From: Candidatus Kouleothrix ribensis
Lineage (GTDB): Bacteria; Chloroflexota; Chloroflexia; Chloroflexales; Roseiflexaceae
Length of the DNA: 27,075 bases
Assembly (NCBI GenBank): GCA_016722075.1
Contig: JADKGW010000003.1
Span: forward strand, 1 to 27,075
Reading direction: 5' to 3'
Under the pieces are notes generated by a model, which saw only the letters and a list, made by a program, of their open reading frames with translations, was not told the DNA's origin and made no database searches. The first letter of the stretch is position 1, and each line of letters opens with the position of its first letter. The position numbers were made by a program, and so were the translations under genes. Below are positions 15,885-22,969 of the stretch, piece by piece.

Positions 15885-17603
15885 ATGCATCTGAAAGACC
15901 ACAATGTCCGCGCGCCGCTCGATCTGTTTCACCGCACCTACCACTCGCTGTTGCGCAGCAGCGGCGAGATCCAGATCCAGGCGCTGGCCGAGCAGTACGC
16001 CGCCTTCGAACCAAGCCTGCACCACCATGTGCGTGCCGATGCGCCTGATCCGGCTGCGCTGACGTATACCTCGCTGCGCCTGCCGGGCTGTATCGACGCG
16101 GTGCGGCTGGTGCTGATGGGCCAGTCGCACGAGGTATTCGCGCGCCATGGCTACGGCGATGTGCTGACCTGGCAGCCAGTCAGCGCACCCGGCCGCCGTC
16201 GCAAGATGTTCTTCGACGGGCGCGATACGCTGGCCGTGCTGGTCGCCAGCCCATCCGATGTCGATGATCTGATCCCCATCCTGGTGGCATTCCAGATCGA
16301 GTGGAACAAGATCCATACGCTGCTGAGCGACCGGCGCCTGCTGAGCGCACTCGAGCGCCTGCGCGACAATGTCGACATCCCCGAGGCCGAGCGGGCCGAG
16401 CTGCTGGCGGCGGCCGGGCTTGCGCGCGACGACATCGCACGCCTGCGTACGATCTGGGGCGACCATATGGCCGAGCGGCTGCTACGCATCGGCGAGTGGA
16501 AGAAACGTTTCGCCGTGCGCATGCTCGGCGGCTCGATCATGGATTATGAGCGCGCCACGCTGCGCTGGTGGTGGAAGATCGAGCACGAGCTGGCCAACAC
16601 CCGCTTCAGCGAGCGCCCGGTGTATTTTGTGTCGAGCAACACCCATAGCCTGGTCAACCTGCTCTCGGGCTTTGCGCTGCGCCACACCAGCGAGCTGCTC
16701 GAGTTCATCCGTCAGCGCGATCATGGGGGGCTGCTGGCCGAGCACGAGAAGATCATCGCCGAGCAGGTGCCGTCGTCGATCGAGAACTTCTTCTACTACG
16801 TGCAGAAGAAATACCAGGCCGAACCGGCCAGCCAGGCCTACTTCGCGCAGCGCGCTGCCGAAGAGCACGAGCTAGGCATTCACCGCATGCCCAGCAAGTT
16901 CTACGTCGATGTCGATGCGCAGGTGATCGAGCTGAACAAGCTCGACCCGGCGCGCATCGACCCGCGCATCCGGGTCGAGGGCGTTGAGCGGCTGCGTGCG
17001 AGCAACGCGCTGATCTTGAACATCGACTACCCGCTCGGCCTGGCGGCCTACCACATTCTCAAGATCGTCGGGCGTAGCGTGGGCCAGCTCTGCGGCGTGT
17101 ATGTGCTTGGCAAGGCCGCCACCCTCAACGGCAAGATTGGCGATGTGCTCATCCCGAATGTGATCTACGATGAGCATACCGACAATATCTACAGCTTCGC
17201 GCCGGCCTTCAGCGCCGCCGATGTCGAGCCATACCTGGCCCACGGCAGTGTGCTCGACAACCAGAAGGCCGTTACGTCGCGCGGCACATTTTTGCAGAAC
17301 GCGGCCTTTCTCGATGCGCTCTACCGCGATTTCTTCACCGATGTCGAGATGGAAGGTGGCCCGTACCTCAATGCAGTGTACGAGCATACCTTTGCCGAGC
17401 GCTACCCGCACGACGAGAACGTCAGCTTCTTGCGCCCGCCGTTCGACCTGGGCTTCCTGCACTATGCCTCCGATACGCCGTATAGCAAAGGTTTGAACCT
17501 CGGCTCGCGCAACCTCTCGTACTTTGGCATGGACCCGACCTACGCTACGTCGCTGGCGGTGGCGCGCCGGATCTTGCAGCAAGAGGTGGCCCGGCTGGGG
17601 TAG
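15885..17603 (+). CDS. Conserved large protein with nucleoside-phosphorylase-like C-terminal half
   Basis: A 572-residue soluble protein without signal or membrane segments. I cannot name the N-terminal half (about 1-360), which is helical and charged (RPVYFVSSNTHSLVNLLSGF, VPSSIENFFYYVQKKYQ). The C-terminal 200 residues resemble the nucleoside phosphorylase/AMP nucleosidase (NP-1) fold. LGKAATLNGKIGDVLIPN (about 407-424) matches the region after the purine-phosphorylase core strand, followed by VIYDEHTDNIYSF. Asp486-Val-Glu-Met-Glu-Gly matches the EME-type ribose-binding motif. The end reads LGSRNLSYFGMDPTYATSL. A purine or nucleotide glycosidase role is plausible but unproven. GAGG five bases before the ATG at 15885 is the best start; in-frame ATGs at 15786 and 15870 lack such a site. 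Its downstream hairpin was split by the insertion sequence. Confidence 0.65.
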   Translation: MHLKDHNVRAPLDLFHRTYHSLLRSSGEIQIQALAEQYAAFEPSLHHHVRADAPDPAALTYTSLRLPGCIDAVRLVLMGQSHEVFARHGYGDVLTWQPVSAPGRRRKMFFDGRDTLAVLVASPSDVDDLIPILVAFQIEWNKIHTLLSDRRLLSALERLRDNVDIPEAERAELLAAAGLARDDIARLRTIWGDHMAERLLRIGEWKKRFAVRMLGGSIMDYERATLRWWWKIEHELANTRFSERPVYFVSSNTHSLVNLLSGFALRHTSELLEFIRQRDHGGLLAEHEKIIAEQVPSSIENFFYYVQKKYQAEPASQAYFAQRAAEEHELGIHRMPSKFYVDVDAQVIELNKLDPARIDPRIRVEGVERLRASNALILNIDYPLGLAAYHILKIVGRSVGQLCGVYVLGKAATLNGKIGDVLIPNVIYDEHTDNIYSFAPAFSAADVEPYLAHGSVLDNQKAVTSRGTFLQNAAFLDALYRDFFTDVEMEGGPYLNAVYEHTFAERYPHDENVSFLRPPFDLGFLHYASDTPYSKGLNLGSRNLSYFGMDPTYATSLAVARRILQQEVARLG

Positions 17604-17832
17604 CGCGGGCACACCATGGCGCGCCGGTGCATTTGCTCGAGGGGCCGGAATTGGCCCTGACGCCTGCCGTTTTGGGCGGGTCGTTTGTGGTGCGCATCGT
17701 GCTGCGGTATACGCCCTCCTGGTGTGGCAGCGCAACGTTTGGCCCGCGCGCGCGTATATACACTGCGCAGGCGGGCGCATGGTAGCATAAGGGACTTGCG
17801 CCCAACTACTCGTCCGATTGATGCGATCTGGA

Positions 17833-17843
17833 GGGGCCTGTGG
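17833..17843 (+). repeat. Left target-site duplication
   Basis: GGGGCCTGTGG directly abuts the left end of the element; the identical 11-mer abuts the right end at 19049-19059. Confidence 0.85.
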
Positions 17844-17867
17844 CTCAAAGGGTTTCATCAATTGACA
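17844..17867 (+). repeat. Left terminal inverted repeat of the IS
   Basis: Begins CTCAAAGGGTTTCA, matching the reversed right end for 14 bases. After a 3-base length difference TTGACA is shared too. Confidence 0.85.
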
Positions 17868-17870
17868 CGA

Positions 17871-18953
17871 TTACGTATACAATTTAAAGGAAATGGGTAT
17901 CGGTTGCGTGTAGGCCGCCAGCCGTTCCGTCCAGGCCACGCCGATTTGGAACAAGCTGTACTTCCAGCTGTGGGCTGGGCTATCATCGACCAGGTGGCGA
18001 TAGCCGCGTTTGACCACCCAGCGCCCGATTGCGACCAGCCACAAATACGCAATCACCAGCGGCAGCAGCAGGTTGGCAAAGCGGTCGCGATCGGTGATGC
18101 CGCTCCGATCCAGGTGAAAGCCCCCGCTCTGCCAGTCGCGAAAGACCGTCTCAATCCACATGCGCCGCCGTCCCCAGCGATACGTCTGCCAGGTGGCCGG
18201 CAGATCCGTCATCACGGCGCGCACGATCCATTTGCCATCGTCGTCTTTGGCCCACCATGCCAGCACTTGGACCGGACCGTGGCACCCTTCGGTGAGATAG
18301 ACGCCGCTCAGATACGCCACGCTCGCGCGATGGGGCAGCCACGTCGTTAGGGCGGCTGGGGTGCTGCTGGGCGTCAGCGCCACCAGCGTCGCACCAGTCA
18401 CGCCTAACATGCCATGGTGGCCCAGATCGCGCAGCCAGCTGAATAACTCCTGGCTGCGGAACTCACTATCGCCATGGATCGTCACGCGGACACGGGGCGG
18501 CAACACCGCCAACGCCTGCTGCAGGAGGGTCTGCTGATCGGCCAGGCCACTGGCCCCCCGATGCGGCAACGCCAGCCAGGCCACTGGCAAGCTGCGGCGC
18601 CGAAAGCCGACACTGACCACCAGGATGTTGTGGTGATCCTGCAGCAGGACGCGGTCAATCAACAGGTTGACGCGTTGCCCCTGCAGCCCGGTTAAGGCGG
18701 CTTTCGCGAGTGCCTGATAATGATCGGCTTGGGTCAGGCGCGCGTTGTCGAGCAAGCGCCGGATGCGCTGTTCTTTTGCCGCGTGGGTCGTATCGAGCGG
18801 CATGGCGCGCGCAATCTTGCCGATTTGGGCAGACATGCTGCAACCGATGCCGACCACAACATAGGCCAGGGTCGCGATTTGGCTGGCGAGCGCCTGGGGC
18901 AAGTGCTGCGTCAAGCGTTGCCGTATGCTATCATACACGGGTGCGGTGGGCAT
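17871..18953 (-). CDS. IS4-family DDE transposase
   Basis: A 360-residue transposase, uninterrupted. The catalytic triad can be read as Asp100 (LLIDRVLL), Asp162 (IHGDSEFRS) and Glu268 (MWIETVFRDWQSGGF); the last matches the Y/W-x-E-x-x-F-R-x-x-K-like signature of IS4 enzymes, though the usual Lys is replaced by Gln (Gln275). The N-terminal 95 residues are helical and should bind the ends. AAGGAGG before the ATG ending at 18953 is close to perfect and rules out the longer frame (TTG or ATG at 18986). The stop lies four bases inside the left inverted repeat, leaving almost no spare DNA. Codon use is similar to the host's. Confidence 0.9.
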   Translation of the reverse strand: MPTAPVYDSIRQRLTQHLPQALASQIATLAYVVVGIGCSMSAQIGKIARAMPLDTTHAAKEQRIRRLLDNARLTQADHYQALAKAALTGLQGQRVNLLIDRVLLQDHHNILVVSVGFRRRSLPVAWLALPHRGASGLADQQTLLQQALAVLPPRVRVTIHGDSEFRSQELFSWLRDLGHHGMLGVTGATLVALTPSSTPAALTTWLPHRASVAYLSGVYLTEGCHGPVQVLAWWAKDDDGKWIVRAVMTDLPATWQTYRWGRRRMWIETVFRDWQSGGFHLDRSGITDRDRFANLLLPLVIAYLWLVAIGRWVVKRGYRHLVDDSPAHSWKYSLFQIGVAWTERLAAYTQPIPISFKLYT

Positions 18954-19027
18954 GGAATCCTCCTTGGTGCGTTCAAGTGTTGGCACGCATGATCATACCA
19001 AAGGATGGCGTCCTGTCCACCGCCGTT

Positions 19028-19048
19028 TGTCAAGTGAAACCCTTTGAG
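19028..19048 (-). repeat. Right terminal inverted repeat of the IS
   Basis: Reversed it reads CTCAAAGGGTTTCACTTGAC and one more A, matching the left end at 14 bases plus the inner TTGACA. Confidence 0.85.
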
Positions 19049-19059
19049 GGGGCCTGTGG
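19049..19059 (+). repeat. Right target-site duplication
   Basis: GGGGCCTGTGG, identical to the left copy at 17833-17843. Confidence 0.85.
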
Positions 19060-19079
19060 CTCATCCAGATCTCCCTCGA

Positions 19080-19119
19080 GTGGGGGTACGAGGGTAGTTT
19101 CGCCGCCCCTAACCCCCAC
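19080..19119. repeat. Inverted repeat upstream of the SPFH operon
   Basis: GTGGGGGT (19080-19087) and ACCCCCAC (19112-19119) pair perfectly over a 24-base loop. It lies between the insertion sequence and the SPFH genes. Function unknown; it may belong to the disrupted intergenic region. Confidence 0.35.
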
Positions 19120-19278
19120 CCTGGGATGTTGTAACAAAAGCGAGTCCCTAAGAGATCCAAAATCGTTCCTGGATTGAGTGGATGCTTGCGTGCAGAGTGT
19201 GCGACACTTTGAACAGGCTTGTGTAGTTGGTTGCCGGTTTGGGGAAGCTGCTATTCACATTGTACGAAAGGAGGCCAT

Positions 19279-20262
19279 ATGCTGTTAGCAGGCATGATCG
19301 CCGGGTTTATCGCCTGGTTCTTGATGCGCTACCTGGTTGGCGGATTCTACACTGTCAACCAGAACGAGCGTGGCGTCAAGACGATCTTCGGCCGCGCCGA
19401 GCGGATCGGCAAATCGACGCTCGAAGACCCGTTCGCCGAGTATCTGCGGCCCGAGGAGCGTGATCGCTACGCTTACCCGCAGATGCGCGTCATTCCGCCG
19501 GGCGGGCCATACTGGAAGTGGCCGTGGGAGCGCATCCACAAGGTCTCGATCGCTACGCAGACGGTCAATATGGCCTTCGACGCCGAAGACCCGGCCGCGA
19601 ATAAGGGCGGCAGCGAGCTGGCGGCAGTCACCAAAGACCAGCTCAACATTGGGCTAACCGGCCAGATCCGCTACCGCGTGTGCGAGCGCAACTTGTACGC
19701 CTACCTGTTTGGCGTGAAGCAGCCGGTGGTGCATGTGCTCGGCTACTTCGTCTCGATCTTGCGCGAGCGGATCGCCAACTTCGAGGCGCCTCGCACCGGC
19801 AGCGCCCTCGACACGGTTCAGCTCGACAATAGCATCGTCACTGGTGTGTCGATCAACGACCTGCGAAAAAACCTGCGCGATCTGAACGAGCTGATGGATC
19901 GCGAGTGTCTCTCGTCGGAGGCGCGCTACGGCATCACCTTCGACGCCTCGCTGATCACCGGGATCGACCCGCCCGCCGAGGTCGAGTCGGCGCTGGCAGC
20001 GATCAACACCGCGCATAACCAGGTCTCGTCCGACATCAGCCTGGCCCAGGCCGCCGCCGATCAGAAGATCGTGCAGTCGCGCCGCGCGGTCGAGATCGAG
20101 ACGCTCAAGGCCCACGCCGAGGTCGAGCCGCTGCGGGCGCTGGCCGGGCAGCTGGCCGAGCTCAAGCGCAGTGGCCCCGAGGCGCTGCAGCTCTACCTGC
20201 GCAACGTGCGGCTGCGGCTCTACAATCAGGCTCAGCGCGTGATCATGGAGGTGAGGGAATGA
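19279..20262 (+). CDS. SPFH/band-7 membrane protein, first of a pair
   Basis: A 327-residue protein with one N-terminal membrane helix (MLLAGMIAGFIAWFLMRYLV) followed by an SPFH domain. YTVNQNERGVKTIFGRAERI is the typical first strand, and PQMRVIPPGGPYWKWPWERI the start of the folded part. TKDQLNIGLTGQIRYRVCE is the strand with the usual dimer pattern. A charged coiled coil (DQKIVQSRRAVEIETLKAHA) closes it. SPFH proteins (HflK/HflC, stomatin, prohibitin) form large membrane rings that organise proteases or lipids. AAGGAGG precedes the ATG at 19279. The stop overlaps the next gene's start by four bases (ATGA), so the two are coupled and probably form a hetero-oligomer, as HflK and HflC do. No FtsH or NfeD partner is in the window. 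Confidence 0.88.
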   Translation: MLLAGMIAGFIAWFLMRYLVGGFYTVNQNERGVKTIFGRAERIGKSTLEDPFAEYLRPEERDRYAYPQMRVIPPGGPYWKWPWERIHKVSIATQTVNMAFDAEDPAANKGGSELAAVTKDQLNIGLTGQIRYRVCERNLYAYLFGVKQPVVHVLGYFVSILRERIANFEAPRTGSALDTVQLDNSIVTGVSINDLRKNLRDLNELMDRECLSSEARYGITFDASLITGIDPPAEVESALAAINTAHNQVSSDISLAQAAADQKIVQSRRAVEIETLKAHAEVEPLRALAGQLAELKRSGPEALQLYLRNVRLRLYNQAQRVIMEVRE

Positions 20263-21164
20263 GCACATTCTTCGTGACGGCGTTTATCACGTTTATCGTG
20301 TGCTTTATGCTTGTGCCGATCATCCTCGGGTTTGCGCGGCTGTTTGGCCTGTACGCGATCGTACACGAGGGCACATGCCATGTGTATGTGCTGTTCGGCA
20401 AGGTGCTGGCCGTGCTGCGCGAGCCGGGCCTGTACTTCCTGCCGGTCAAGCTCGGCCCGGCTGCCTTCATCATTAATTTTGCCGGTCGTCGCCACATCCT
20501 CGATATGCGCCGCGACCAGGTGTACCTGCGCAGCCAGCCGGTCAACTCCGAGGAAGGCGCGCCGATGGGTATCGGCATCTGGTACGAGATGTACATTAGC
20601 GACCCGGTGGCCTACCTGTTTAAGAACGCCGACCCGCGCGGCTCGCTGGCGGCCAATGTGAGCAACGCGGTGGTGCGTAACCTCAGCAATATGCCGCTGG
20701 CCGAGATGCTCGAGACCCGCCACACCATGAGCCAGGCCGTTCGCGCCGAGGTGTCGCCCAAGTCGCACGAGTGGGGCTACCAGCTCGGCTCGGTGTACAT
20801 CCGCAAGGTACACTTCCGCGACGAAGGCATGATCCGCCAGATCGAGGCCAAGGTAGTCAACCGGCTGCGCCAGGTCACGTCGGCGATCAAGCAAGATGGG
20901 GCCAACCAGGTCAGCATCATCACCAGCACGGCCGAGCGCCAGGCGGCGATCGAGTTCGCCAAGGCCGAGGCCATGCGGCCCTCGATCGTTGGGGCAGCGC
21001 TGAATCAGATCGCGCAAGATCCGGCGGTGGCCGAGGCGCTGTTCGAGATCCTCGAGACGCAGCGCCTGACCGAGGGCAAGGTGCCGATCACGCTGGTGCC
21101 GCCCCGCAGCGAGCTGATGACCCAGCTGCTGGCCAGCCAGCCGGCCAGCAATGGTACGTCGTAG
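20259..21164 (+). CDS. SPFH/band-7 membrane protein, second of a pair
   Basis: A 301-residue partner with one N-terminal membrane helix (FFVTAFITFIVCFMLVPIIL) and an SPFH domain. IVHEGTCHVYVLFGKVLAVL and PGLYFLPVKLGP are the usual opening of the domain. VYLRSQPVNSEEGAPMGIGI and WYEMYISDPVAYLFKNADPR follow, then a helical coiled coil (AERQAAIEFAKAEAMRPSIV). The ATG lies inside the last codons of the first gene (ATGA overlap), a strong sign of coupled translation. It differs enough from the first that they are not recent duplicates. A 15-bp hairpin follows 33 bases after the stop. Confidence 0.88.
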   Translation: MSTFFVTAFITFIVCFMLVPIILGFARLFGLYAIVHEGTCHVYVLFGKVLAVLREPGLYFLPVKLGPAAFIINFAGRRHILDMRRDQVYLRSQPVNSEEGAPMGIGIWYEMYISDPVAYLFKNADPRGSLAANVSNAVVRNLSNMPLAEMLETRHTMSQAVRAEVSPKSHEWGYQLGSVYIRKVHFRDEGMIRQIEAKVVNRLRQVTSAIKQDGANQVSIITSTAERQAAIEFAKAEAMRPSIVGAALNQIAQDPAVAEALFEILETQRLTEGKVPITLVPPRSELMTQLLASQPASNGTS

Positions 21165-21197
21165 GCCGGCTGCCTAGTCCAAAGATACCAGCATTCC

Positions 21198-21236
21198 GTA
21201 GCGGTGTGTGCGTTCTTCGAGCGCACACACCGCTAC
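21198..21236. terminator. Perfect 15-bp stem-loop after the SPFH operon
   Basis: GTAGCGGTGTGTGCG and CGCACACACCGCTAC pair perfectly around a 9-base loop. There is no following T-tract, so it is either a terminator without Ts or a processing/stability element. Confidence 0.55.
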
Positions 21237-21327
21237 TGCAGGCCGATCGGGCTCAAGCACGGGGCACCGCGTAAGCCGTGTGTGCGTCCGCCGTGTGAAT
21301 GAGCGACGTACCAGATCGGATGCGCCA

Positions 21328-21831
21328 ATGGAGATCAAGTTTACGCCCTGGCGTATGGCCTACATCAGTGGGATCGACGCAGCCGGGGATGGCTGTGTGC
21401 TGTGCGATTGTGGTGCGCGCACGCCCGACCAGGCTAACCTGGTGCTCTACCGCGCCGGGCACTGCTACGTGCTGATGAACCTCTACCCGTATAACACCGG
21501 CCACCTGATGGTGGTACCTTTTCAGCATACCGCCGACCTGCCCGGCCTCGATCCGGCCGTCGCCGCCGAGCTGTTTGGTGTCACACAGCAGAGCGTGGCG
21601 ATCATAGCCGAGGTACTCGCGCCACACGGCTTCAATATCGGCATGAACCTCGGGCGCACTGCCGGCGCGGGTATCGACGAACACCTGCACATGCATATCG
21701 TGCCGCGCTGGAACGGCGACGCTAACTTCATGCCGATTGTCGGCGGCACCAAGCTCATCCCCGAGGCACTCGCCCAAACCTATGCCAGGCTGCGGCCGCT
21801 ATTCGATCGCCTGGCAGCCGCGCCAGGCTAA
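21328..21831 (+). CDS. HIT-family dinucleotide hydrolase/phosphorylase
   Basis: A 167-residue protein with the histidine triad EHLHMHIVPRW (His119, His121, His123; His121 would be the nucleophile). NLYPYNTGHLMVVPFQHTAD is the typical substrate loop. The opening FTPWRMAYISG and the CVLC-type cysteines (Cys23, Cys26, Cys28) resemble the Ap4A phosphorylase-type HIT proteins of actinobacteria and relatives, which split diadenosine polyphosphates and may bind zinc. The ATG at 21328 has only a weak GGA upstream, but the protein begins at the conserved N-terminus there. It is cytosolic. A 7-bp hairpin (GCCTGGC with GCCAGGC, 21809-21828) lies inside the end of the gene. Confidence 0.88.
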   Translation: MEIKFTPWRMAYISGIDAAGDGCVLCDCGARTPDQANLVLYRAGHCYVLMNLYPYNTGHLMVVPFQHTADLPGLDPAVAAELFGVTQQSVAIIAEVLAPHGFNIGMNLGRTAGAGIDEHLHMHIVPRWNGDANFMPIVGGTKLIPEALAQTYARLRPLFDRLAAAPG

Positions 21832-21885
21832 AGCAGCTGTGGGTTTGAATAGACCGTAGGATGCACGCCGGCCGAGCAGTGGCGA

Positions 21886-22254
21886 TCAGAGCAGCATATC
21901 GTTCACGAGGCGTATGAACTGATCGACCTCGAAGGGCTTCTGGATGATCACAGCCCCCTCGGCCTCCATGTCGGCAAACCAGGGCTTGCGATTCAGCGCA
22001 GTCATAATGAAGATCGGGATGCCATCGTCTTGGAGCTCTTCTTTGATCAGGTGAAACGCCTCGACACCGTCCATCTGCGGCATCATGATGTCGGAGACAA
22101 CCAGATTAGGCTTGAGCGCGCGAATTTTCTCGATGCCCTCTTGCCCGTCGCTGGCCAGGATAACCTGATAGCCGGCCTCACGCAGTGCAATCTCGAGGAC
22201 AGTTTGCATGGCCAGATCGTCGTCCATGATCAAGATAGTTGGTTTATACTCCAT
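21886..22254 (-). CDS. Single-domain response regulator (CheY-like)
   Basis: A 122-residue stand-alone receiver with no output domain. Acidic pocket Asp11-Asp13 (ILIMDDDLAMQ), phospho-acceptor Asp55 (LVVSDIMMPQMDG), switch Thr85 (FIMTALN) and Lys106 (IIQKPFE) are all present, so it should be phosphorylatable. Such proteins act through protein partners in chemotaxis-like or phosphorelay circuits. The ATG ending at 22254 is chosen because it starts at the domain edge and lies about 45 bases after an extended -10; the longer frame would begin upstream of that promoter. The partner kinase is not identified; the histidine kinase at 4142 is too far away for a claim. Confidence 0.9.
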   Translation of the reverse strand: MEYKPTILIMDDDLAMQTVLEIALREAGYQVILASDGQEGIEKIRALKPNLVVSDIMMPQMDGVEAFHLIKEELQDDGIPIFIMTALNRKPWFADMEAEGAVIIQKPFEVDQFIRLVNDMLL

Positions 22255-22303
22255 GCTCAAGGCTCTCCCTGTGTTGTGTAGACCCCGGCAGCCGGCCGCG
22301 GCT

Positions 22304-22312
22304 ATTATACCA
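22304..22312 (-). promoter_or_regulatory. Perfect extended -10 promoter for the receiver gene
   Basis: Minus-strand TGGTATAAT, a full match to TGnTATAAT, about 50 bases before the ATG. No -35 is visible. Confidence 0.6.
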
Positions 22313-22345
22313 GATCGTGGCTGATTGCCGGCTATTGATCTCAGT

Positions 22346-22374
22346 TTGATCATATGTGACAAACTCGTTATGAT
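22346..22374 (+). promoter_or_regulatory. Sigma-70-like promoter for the LysM gene
   Basis: TTGATC at 22346-22351 and TATGAT at 22369-22374 with 17-base spacing, about 100 bases before the ATG at 22475. It is divergent from the receiver-gene promoter 35 bases away. Confidence 0.5.
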
Positions 22375-22474
22375 AGACCGTAGCGTAGAAGCATCCACCA
22401 GCGTTTACTACATAGGAAAGGACATTGTAAGGCACATTACGTATTGAGTTACGAACGATTGTGGAGGAACATGT

Positions 22475-22915
22475 ATGCAGCGAAACAGTATTATTGTGGT
22501 GTGTGCGCTTGCTGCTCTGATCGCAATTGCAGCCGGCTATATTGTCGCCGGCACATCGTCGTCGTCGCCAATCACGGCGGCGCAGCCCGGCACAGCTACC
22601 CCTGCCGGTGCAAGTGTGCCGACGAATGCCCCCACCGTGCCGCCCGCGCCAACCGCTGTGCCGGCCACCAGTGTGCCGGCGGCTACCTCGCCGGCCGAAC
22701 CCACGGCCGTGCCTACCGCCCCTGCGCCGACGGCCGAGCCAACTGCCGCCGCGAGCCAGGGCGGCTTCGTTGAGTACACAGTTCAGCGCGGCGACGAACT
22801 GCTGGCGCTGGCTAACAAGTTTGGTGTGACGGTCAAAGAGATCATCGCCAATAACGAGATCGCCAACCCCGACAGCTTGCGAGTTGGCCAGGTGCTCCGC
22901 ATTCCAAAGAAATAA
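22475..22915 (+). CDS. Secreted or membrane-anchored LysM protein
   Basis: A 146-residue protein. Residues about 5-26 are a hydrophobic helix (SIIVVCALAALIAIAAGYIV) serving as signal or anchor. A low-complexity Pro/Ala/Thr linker follows (about 30-95). Residues about 99-146 are a LysM domain: EYTVQRGDELLALANKFGV, then IIANNEIANPDSLRVGQVL, ending RIPKK. LysM binds GlcNAc-containing glycans such as peptidoglycan, so the protein likely docks on the cell wall or cell surface. GGAGGA upstream supports the ATG at 22475. No enzymatic domain is attached. Confidence 0.88.
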   Translation: MQRNSIIVVCALAALIAIAAGYIVAGTSSSSPITAAQPGTATPAGASVPTNAPTVPPAPTAVPATSVPAATSPAEPTAVPTAPAPTAEPTAAASQGGFVEYTVQRGDELLALANKFGVTVKEIIANNEIANPDSLRVGQVLRIPKK

Positions 22916-22969
22916 ACGCCGGTTCTATTTGAATTAGGCCAGGCCGATAGCTGTTCCGCGAGCAACGCG

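Larger units (their letters stand above)
17844..19048 (-). mobile_element. Complete IS4-type insertion sequence, 1205 bp
   Basis: The element has 14-bp perfect terminal inverted repeats, one transposase gene reading right to left, and an 11-bp direct repeat of target DNA on both sides. An 11-bp duplication is in the range usual for the IS4 family. The ends, gene and duplication are all intact, which points to a recent insertion that may still be mobile. No second copy is in the window. The boundary could shift by up to four bases, because the target following the right copy also reads CTCA like the start of the element. Confidence 0.88.
17825..19071. other. Stem-loop split by the insertion sequence
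   Basis: GATCTGGA (17825-17832) and TCCAGATC (19064-19071) are perfect inverted arms now 1.2 kb apart. Removing the element and one target copy rebuilds a hairpin of 8 bp, one G-A mismatch, then 5 bp (GGGCC with GGCTC, one wobble) around TGT. It may have been the terminator of the gene ending at 17603. Confidence 0.7.

Noticed and set aside
16872..17861. Long frame antisense to the nucleoside-phosphorylase-like gene
   Set aside because: No ribosome binding site or family likeness; sense-strand coding accounts for it.
17833..19063. A 15-bp target duplication (GGGGCCTGTGGCTCA) instead of 11 bp
   Set aside because: The last four bases CTCA also form the start of the terminal inverted repeat, which is symmetrical only if they belong to the element.
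22471..22475. ATG at 22471 as the start of the LysM protein
   Set aside because: It is out of frame with the LysM coding sequence; the ATG at 22475 is in frame with a good ribosome binding site.
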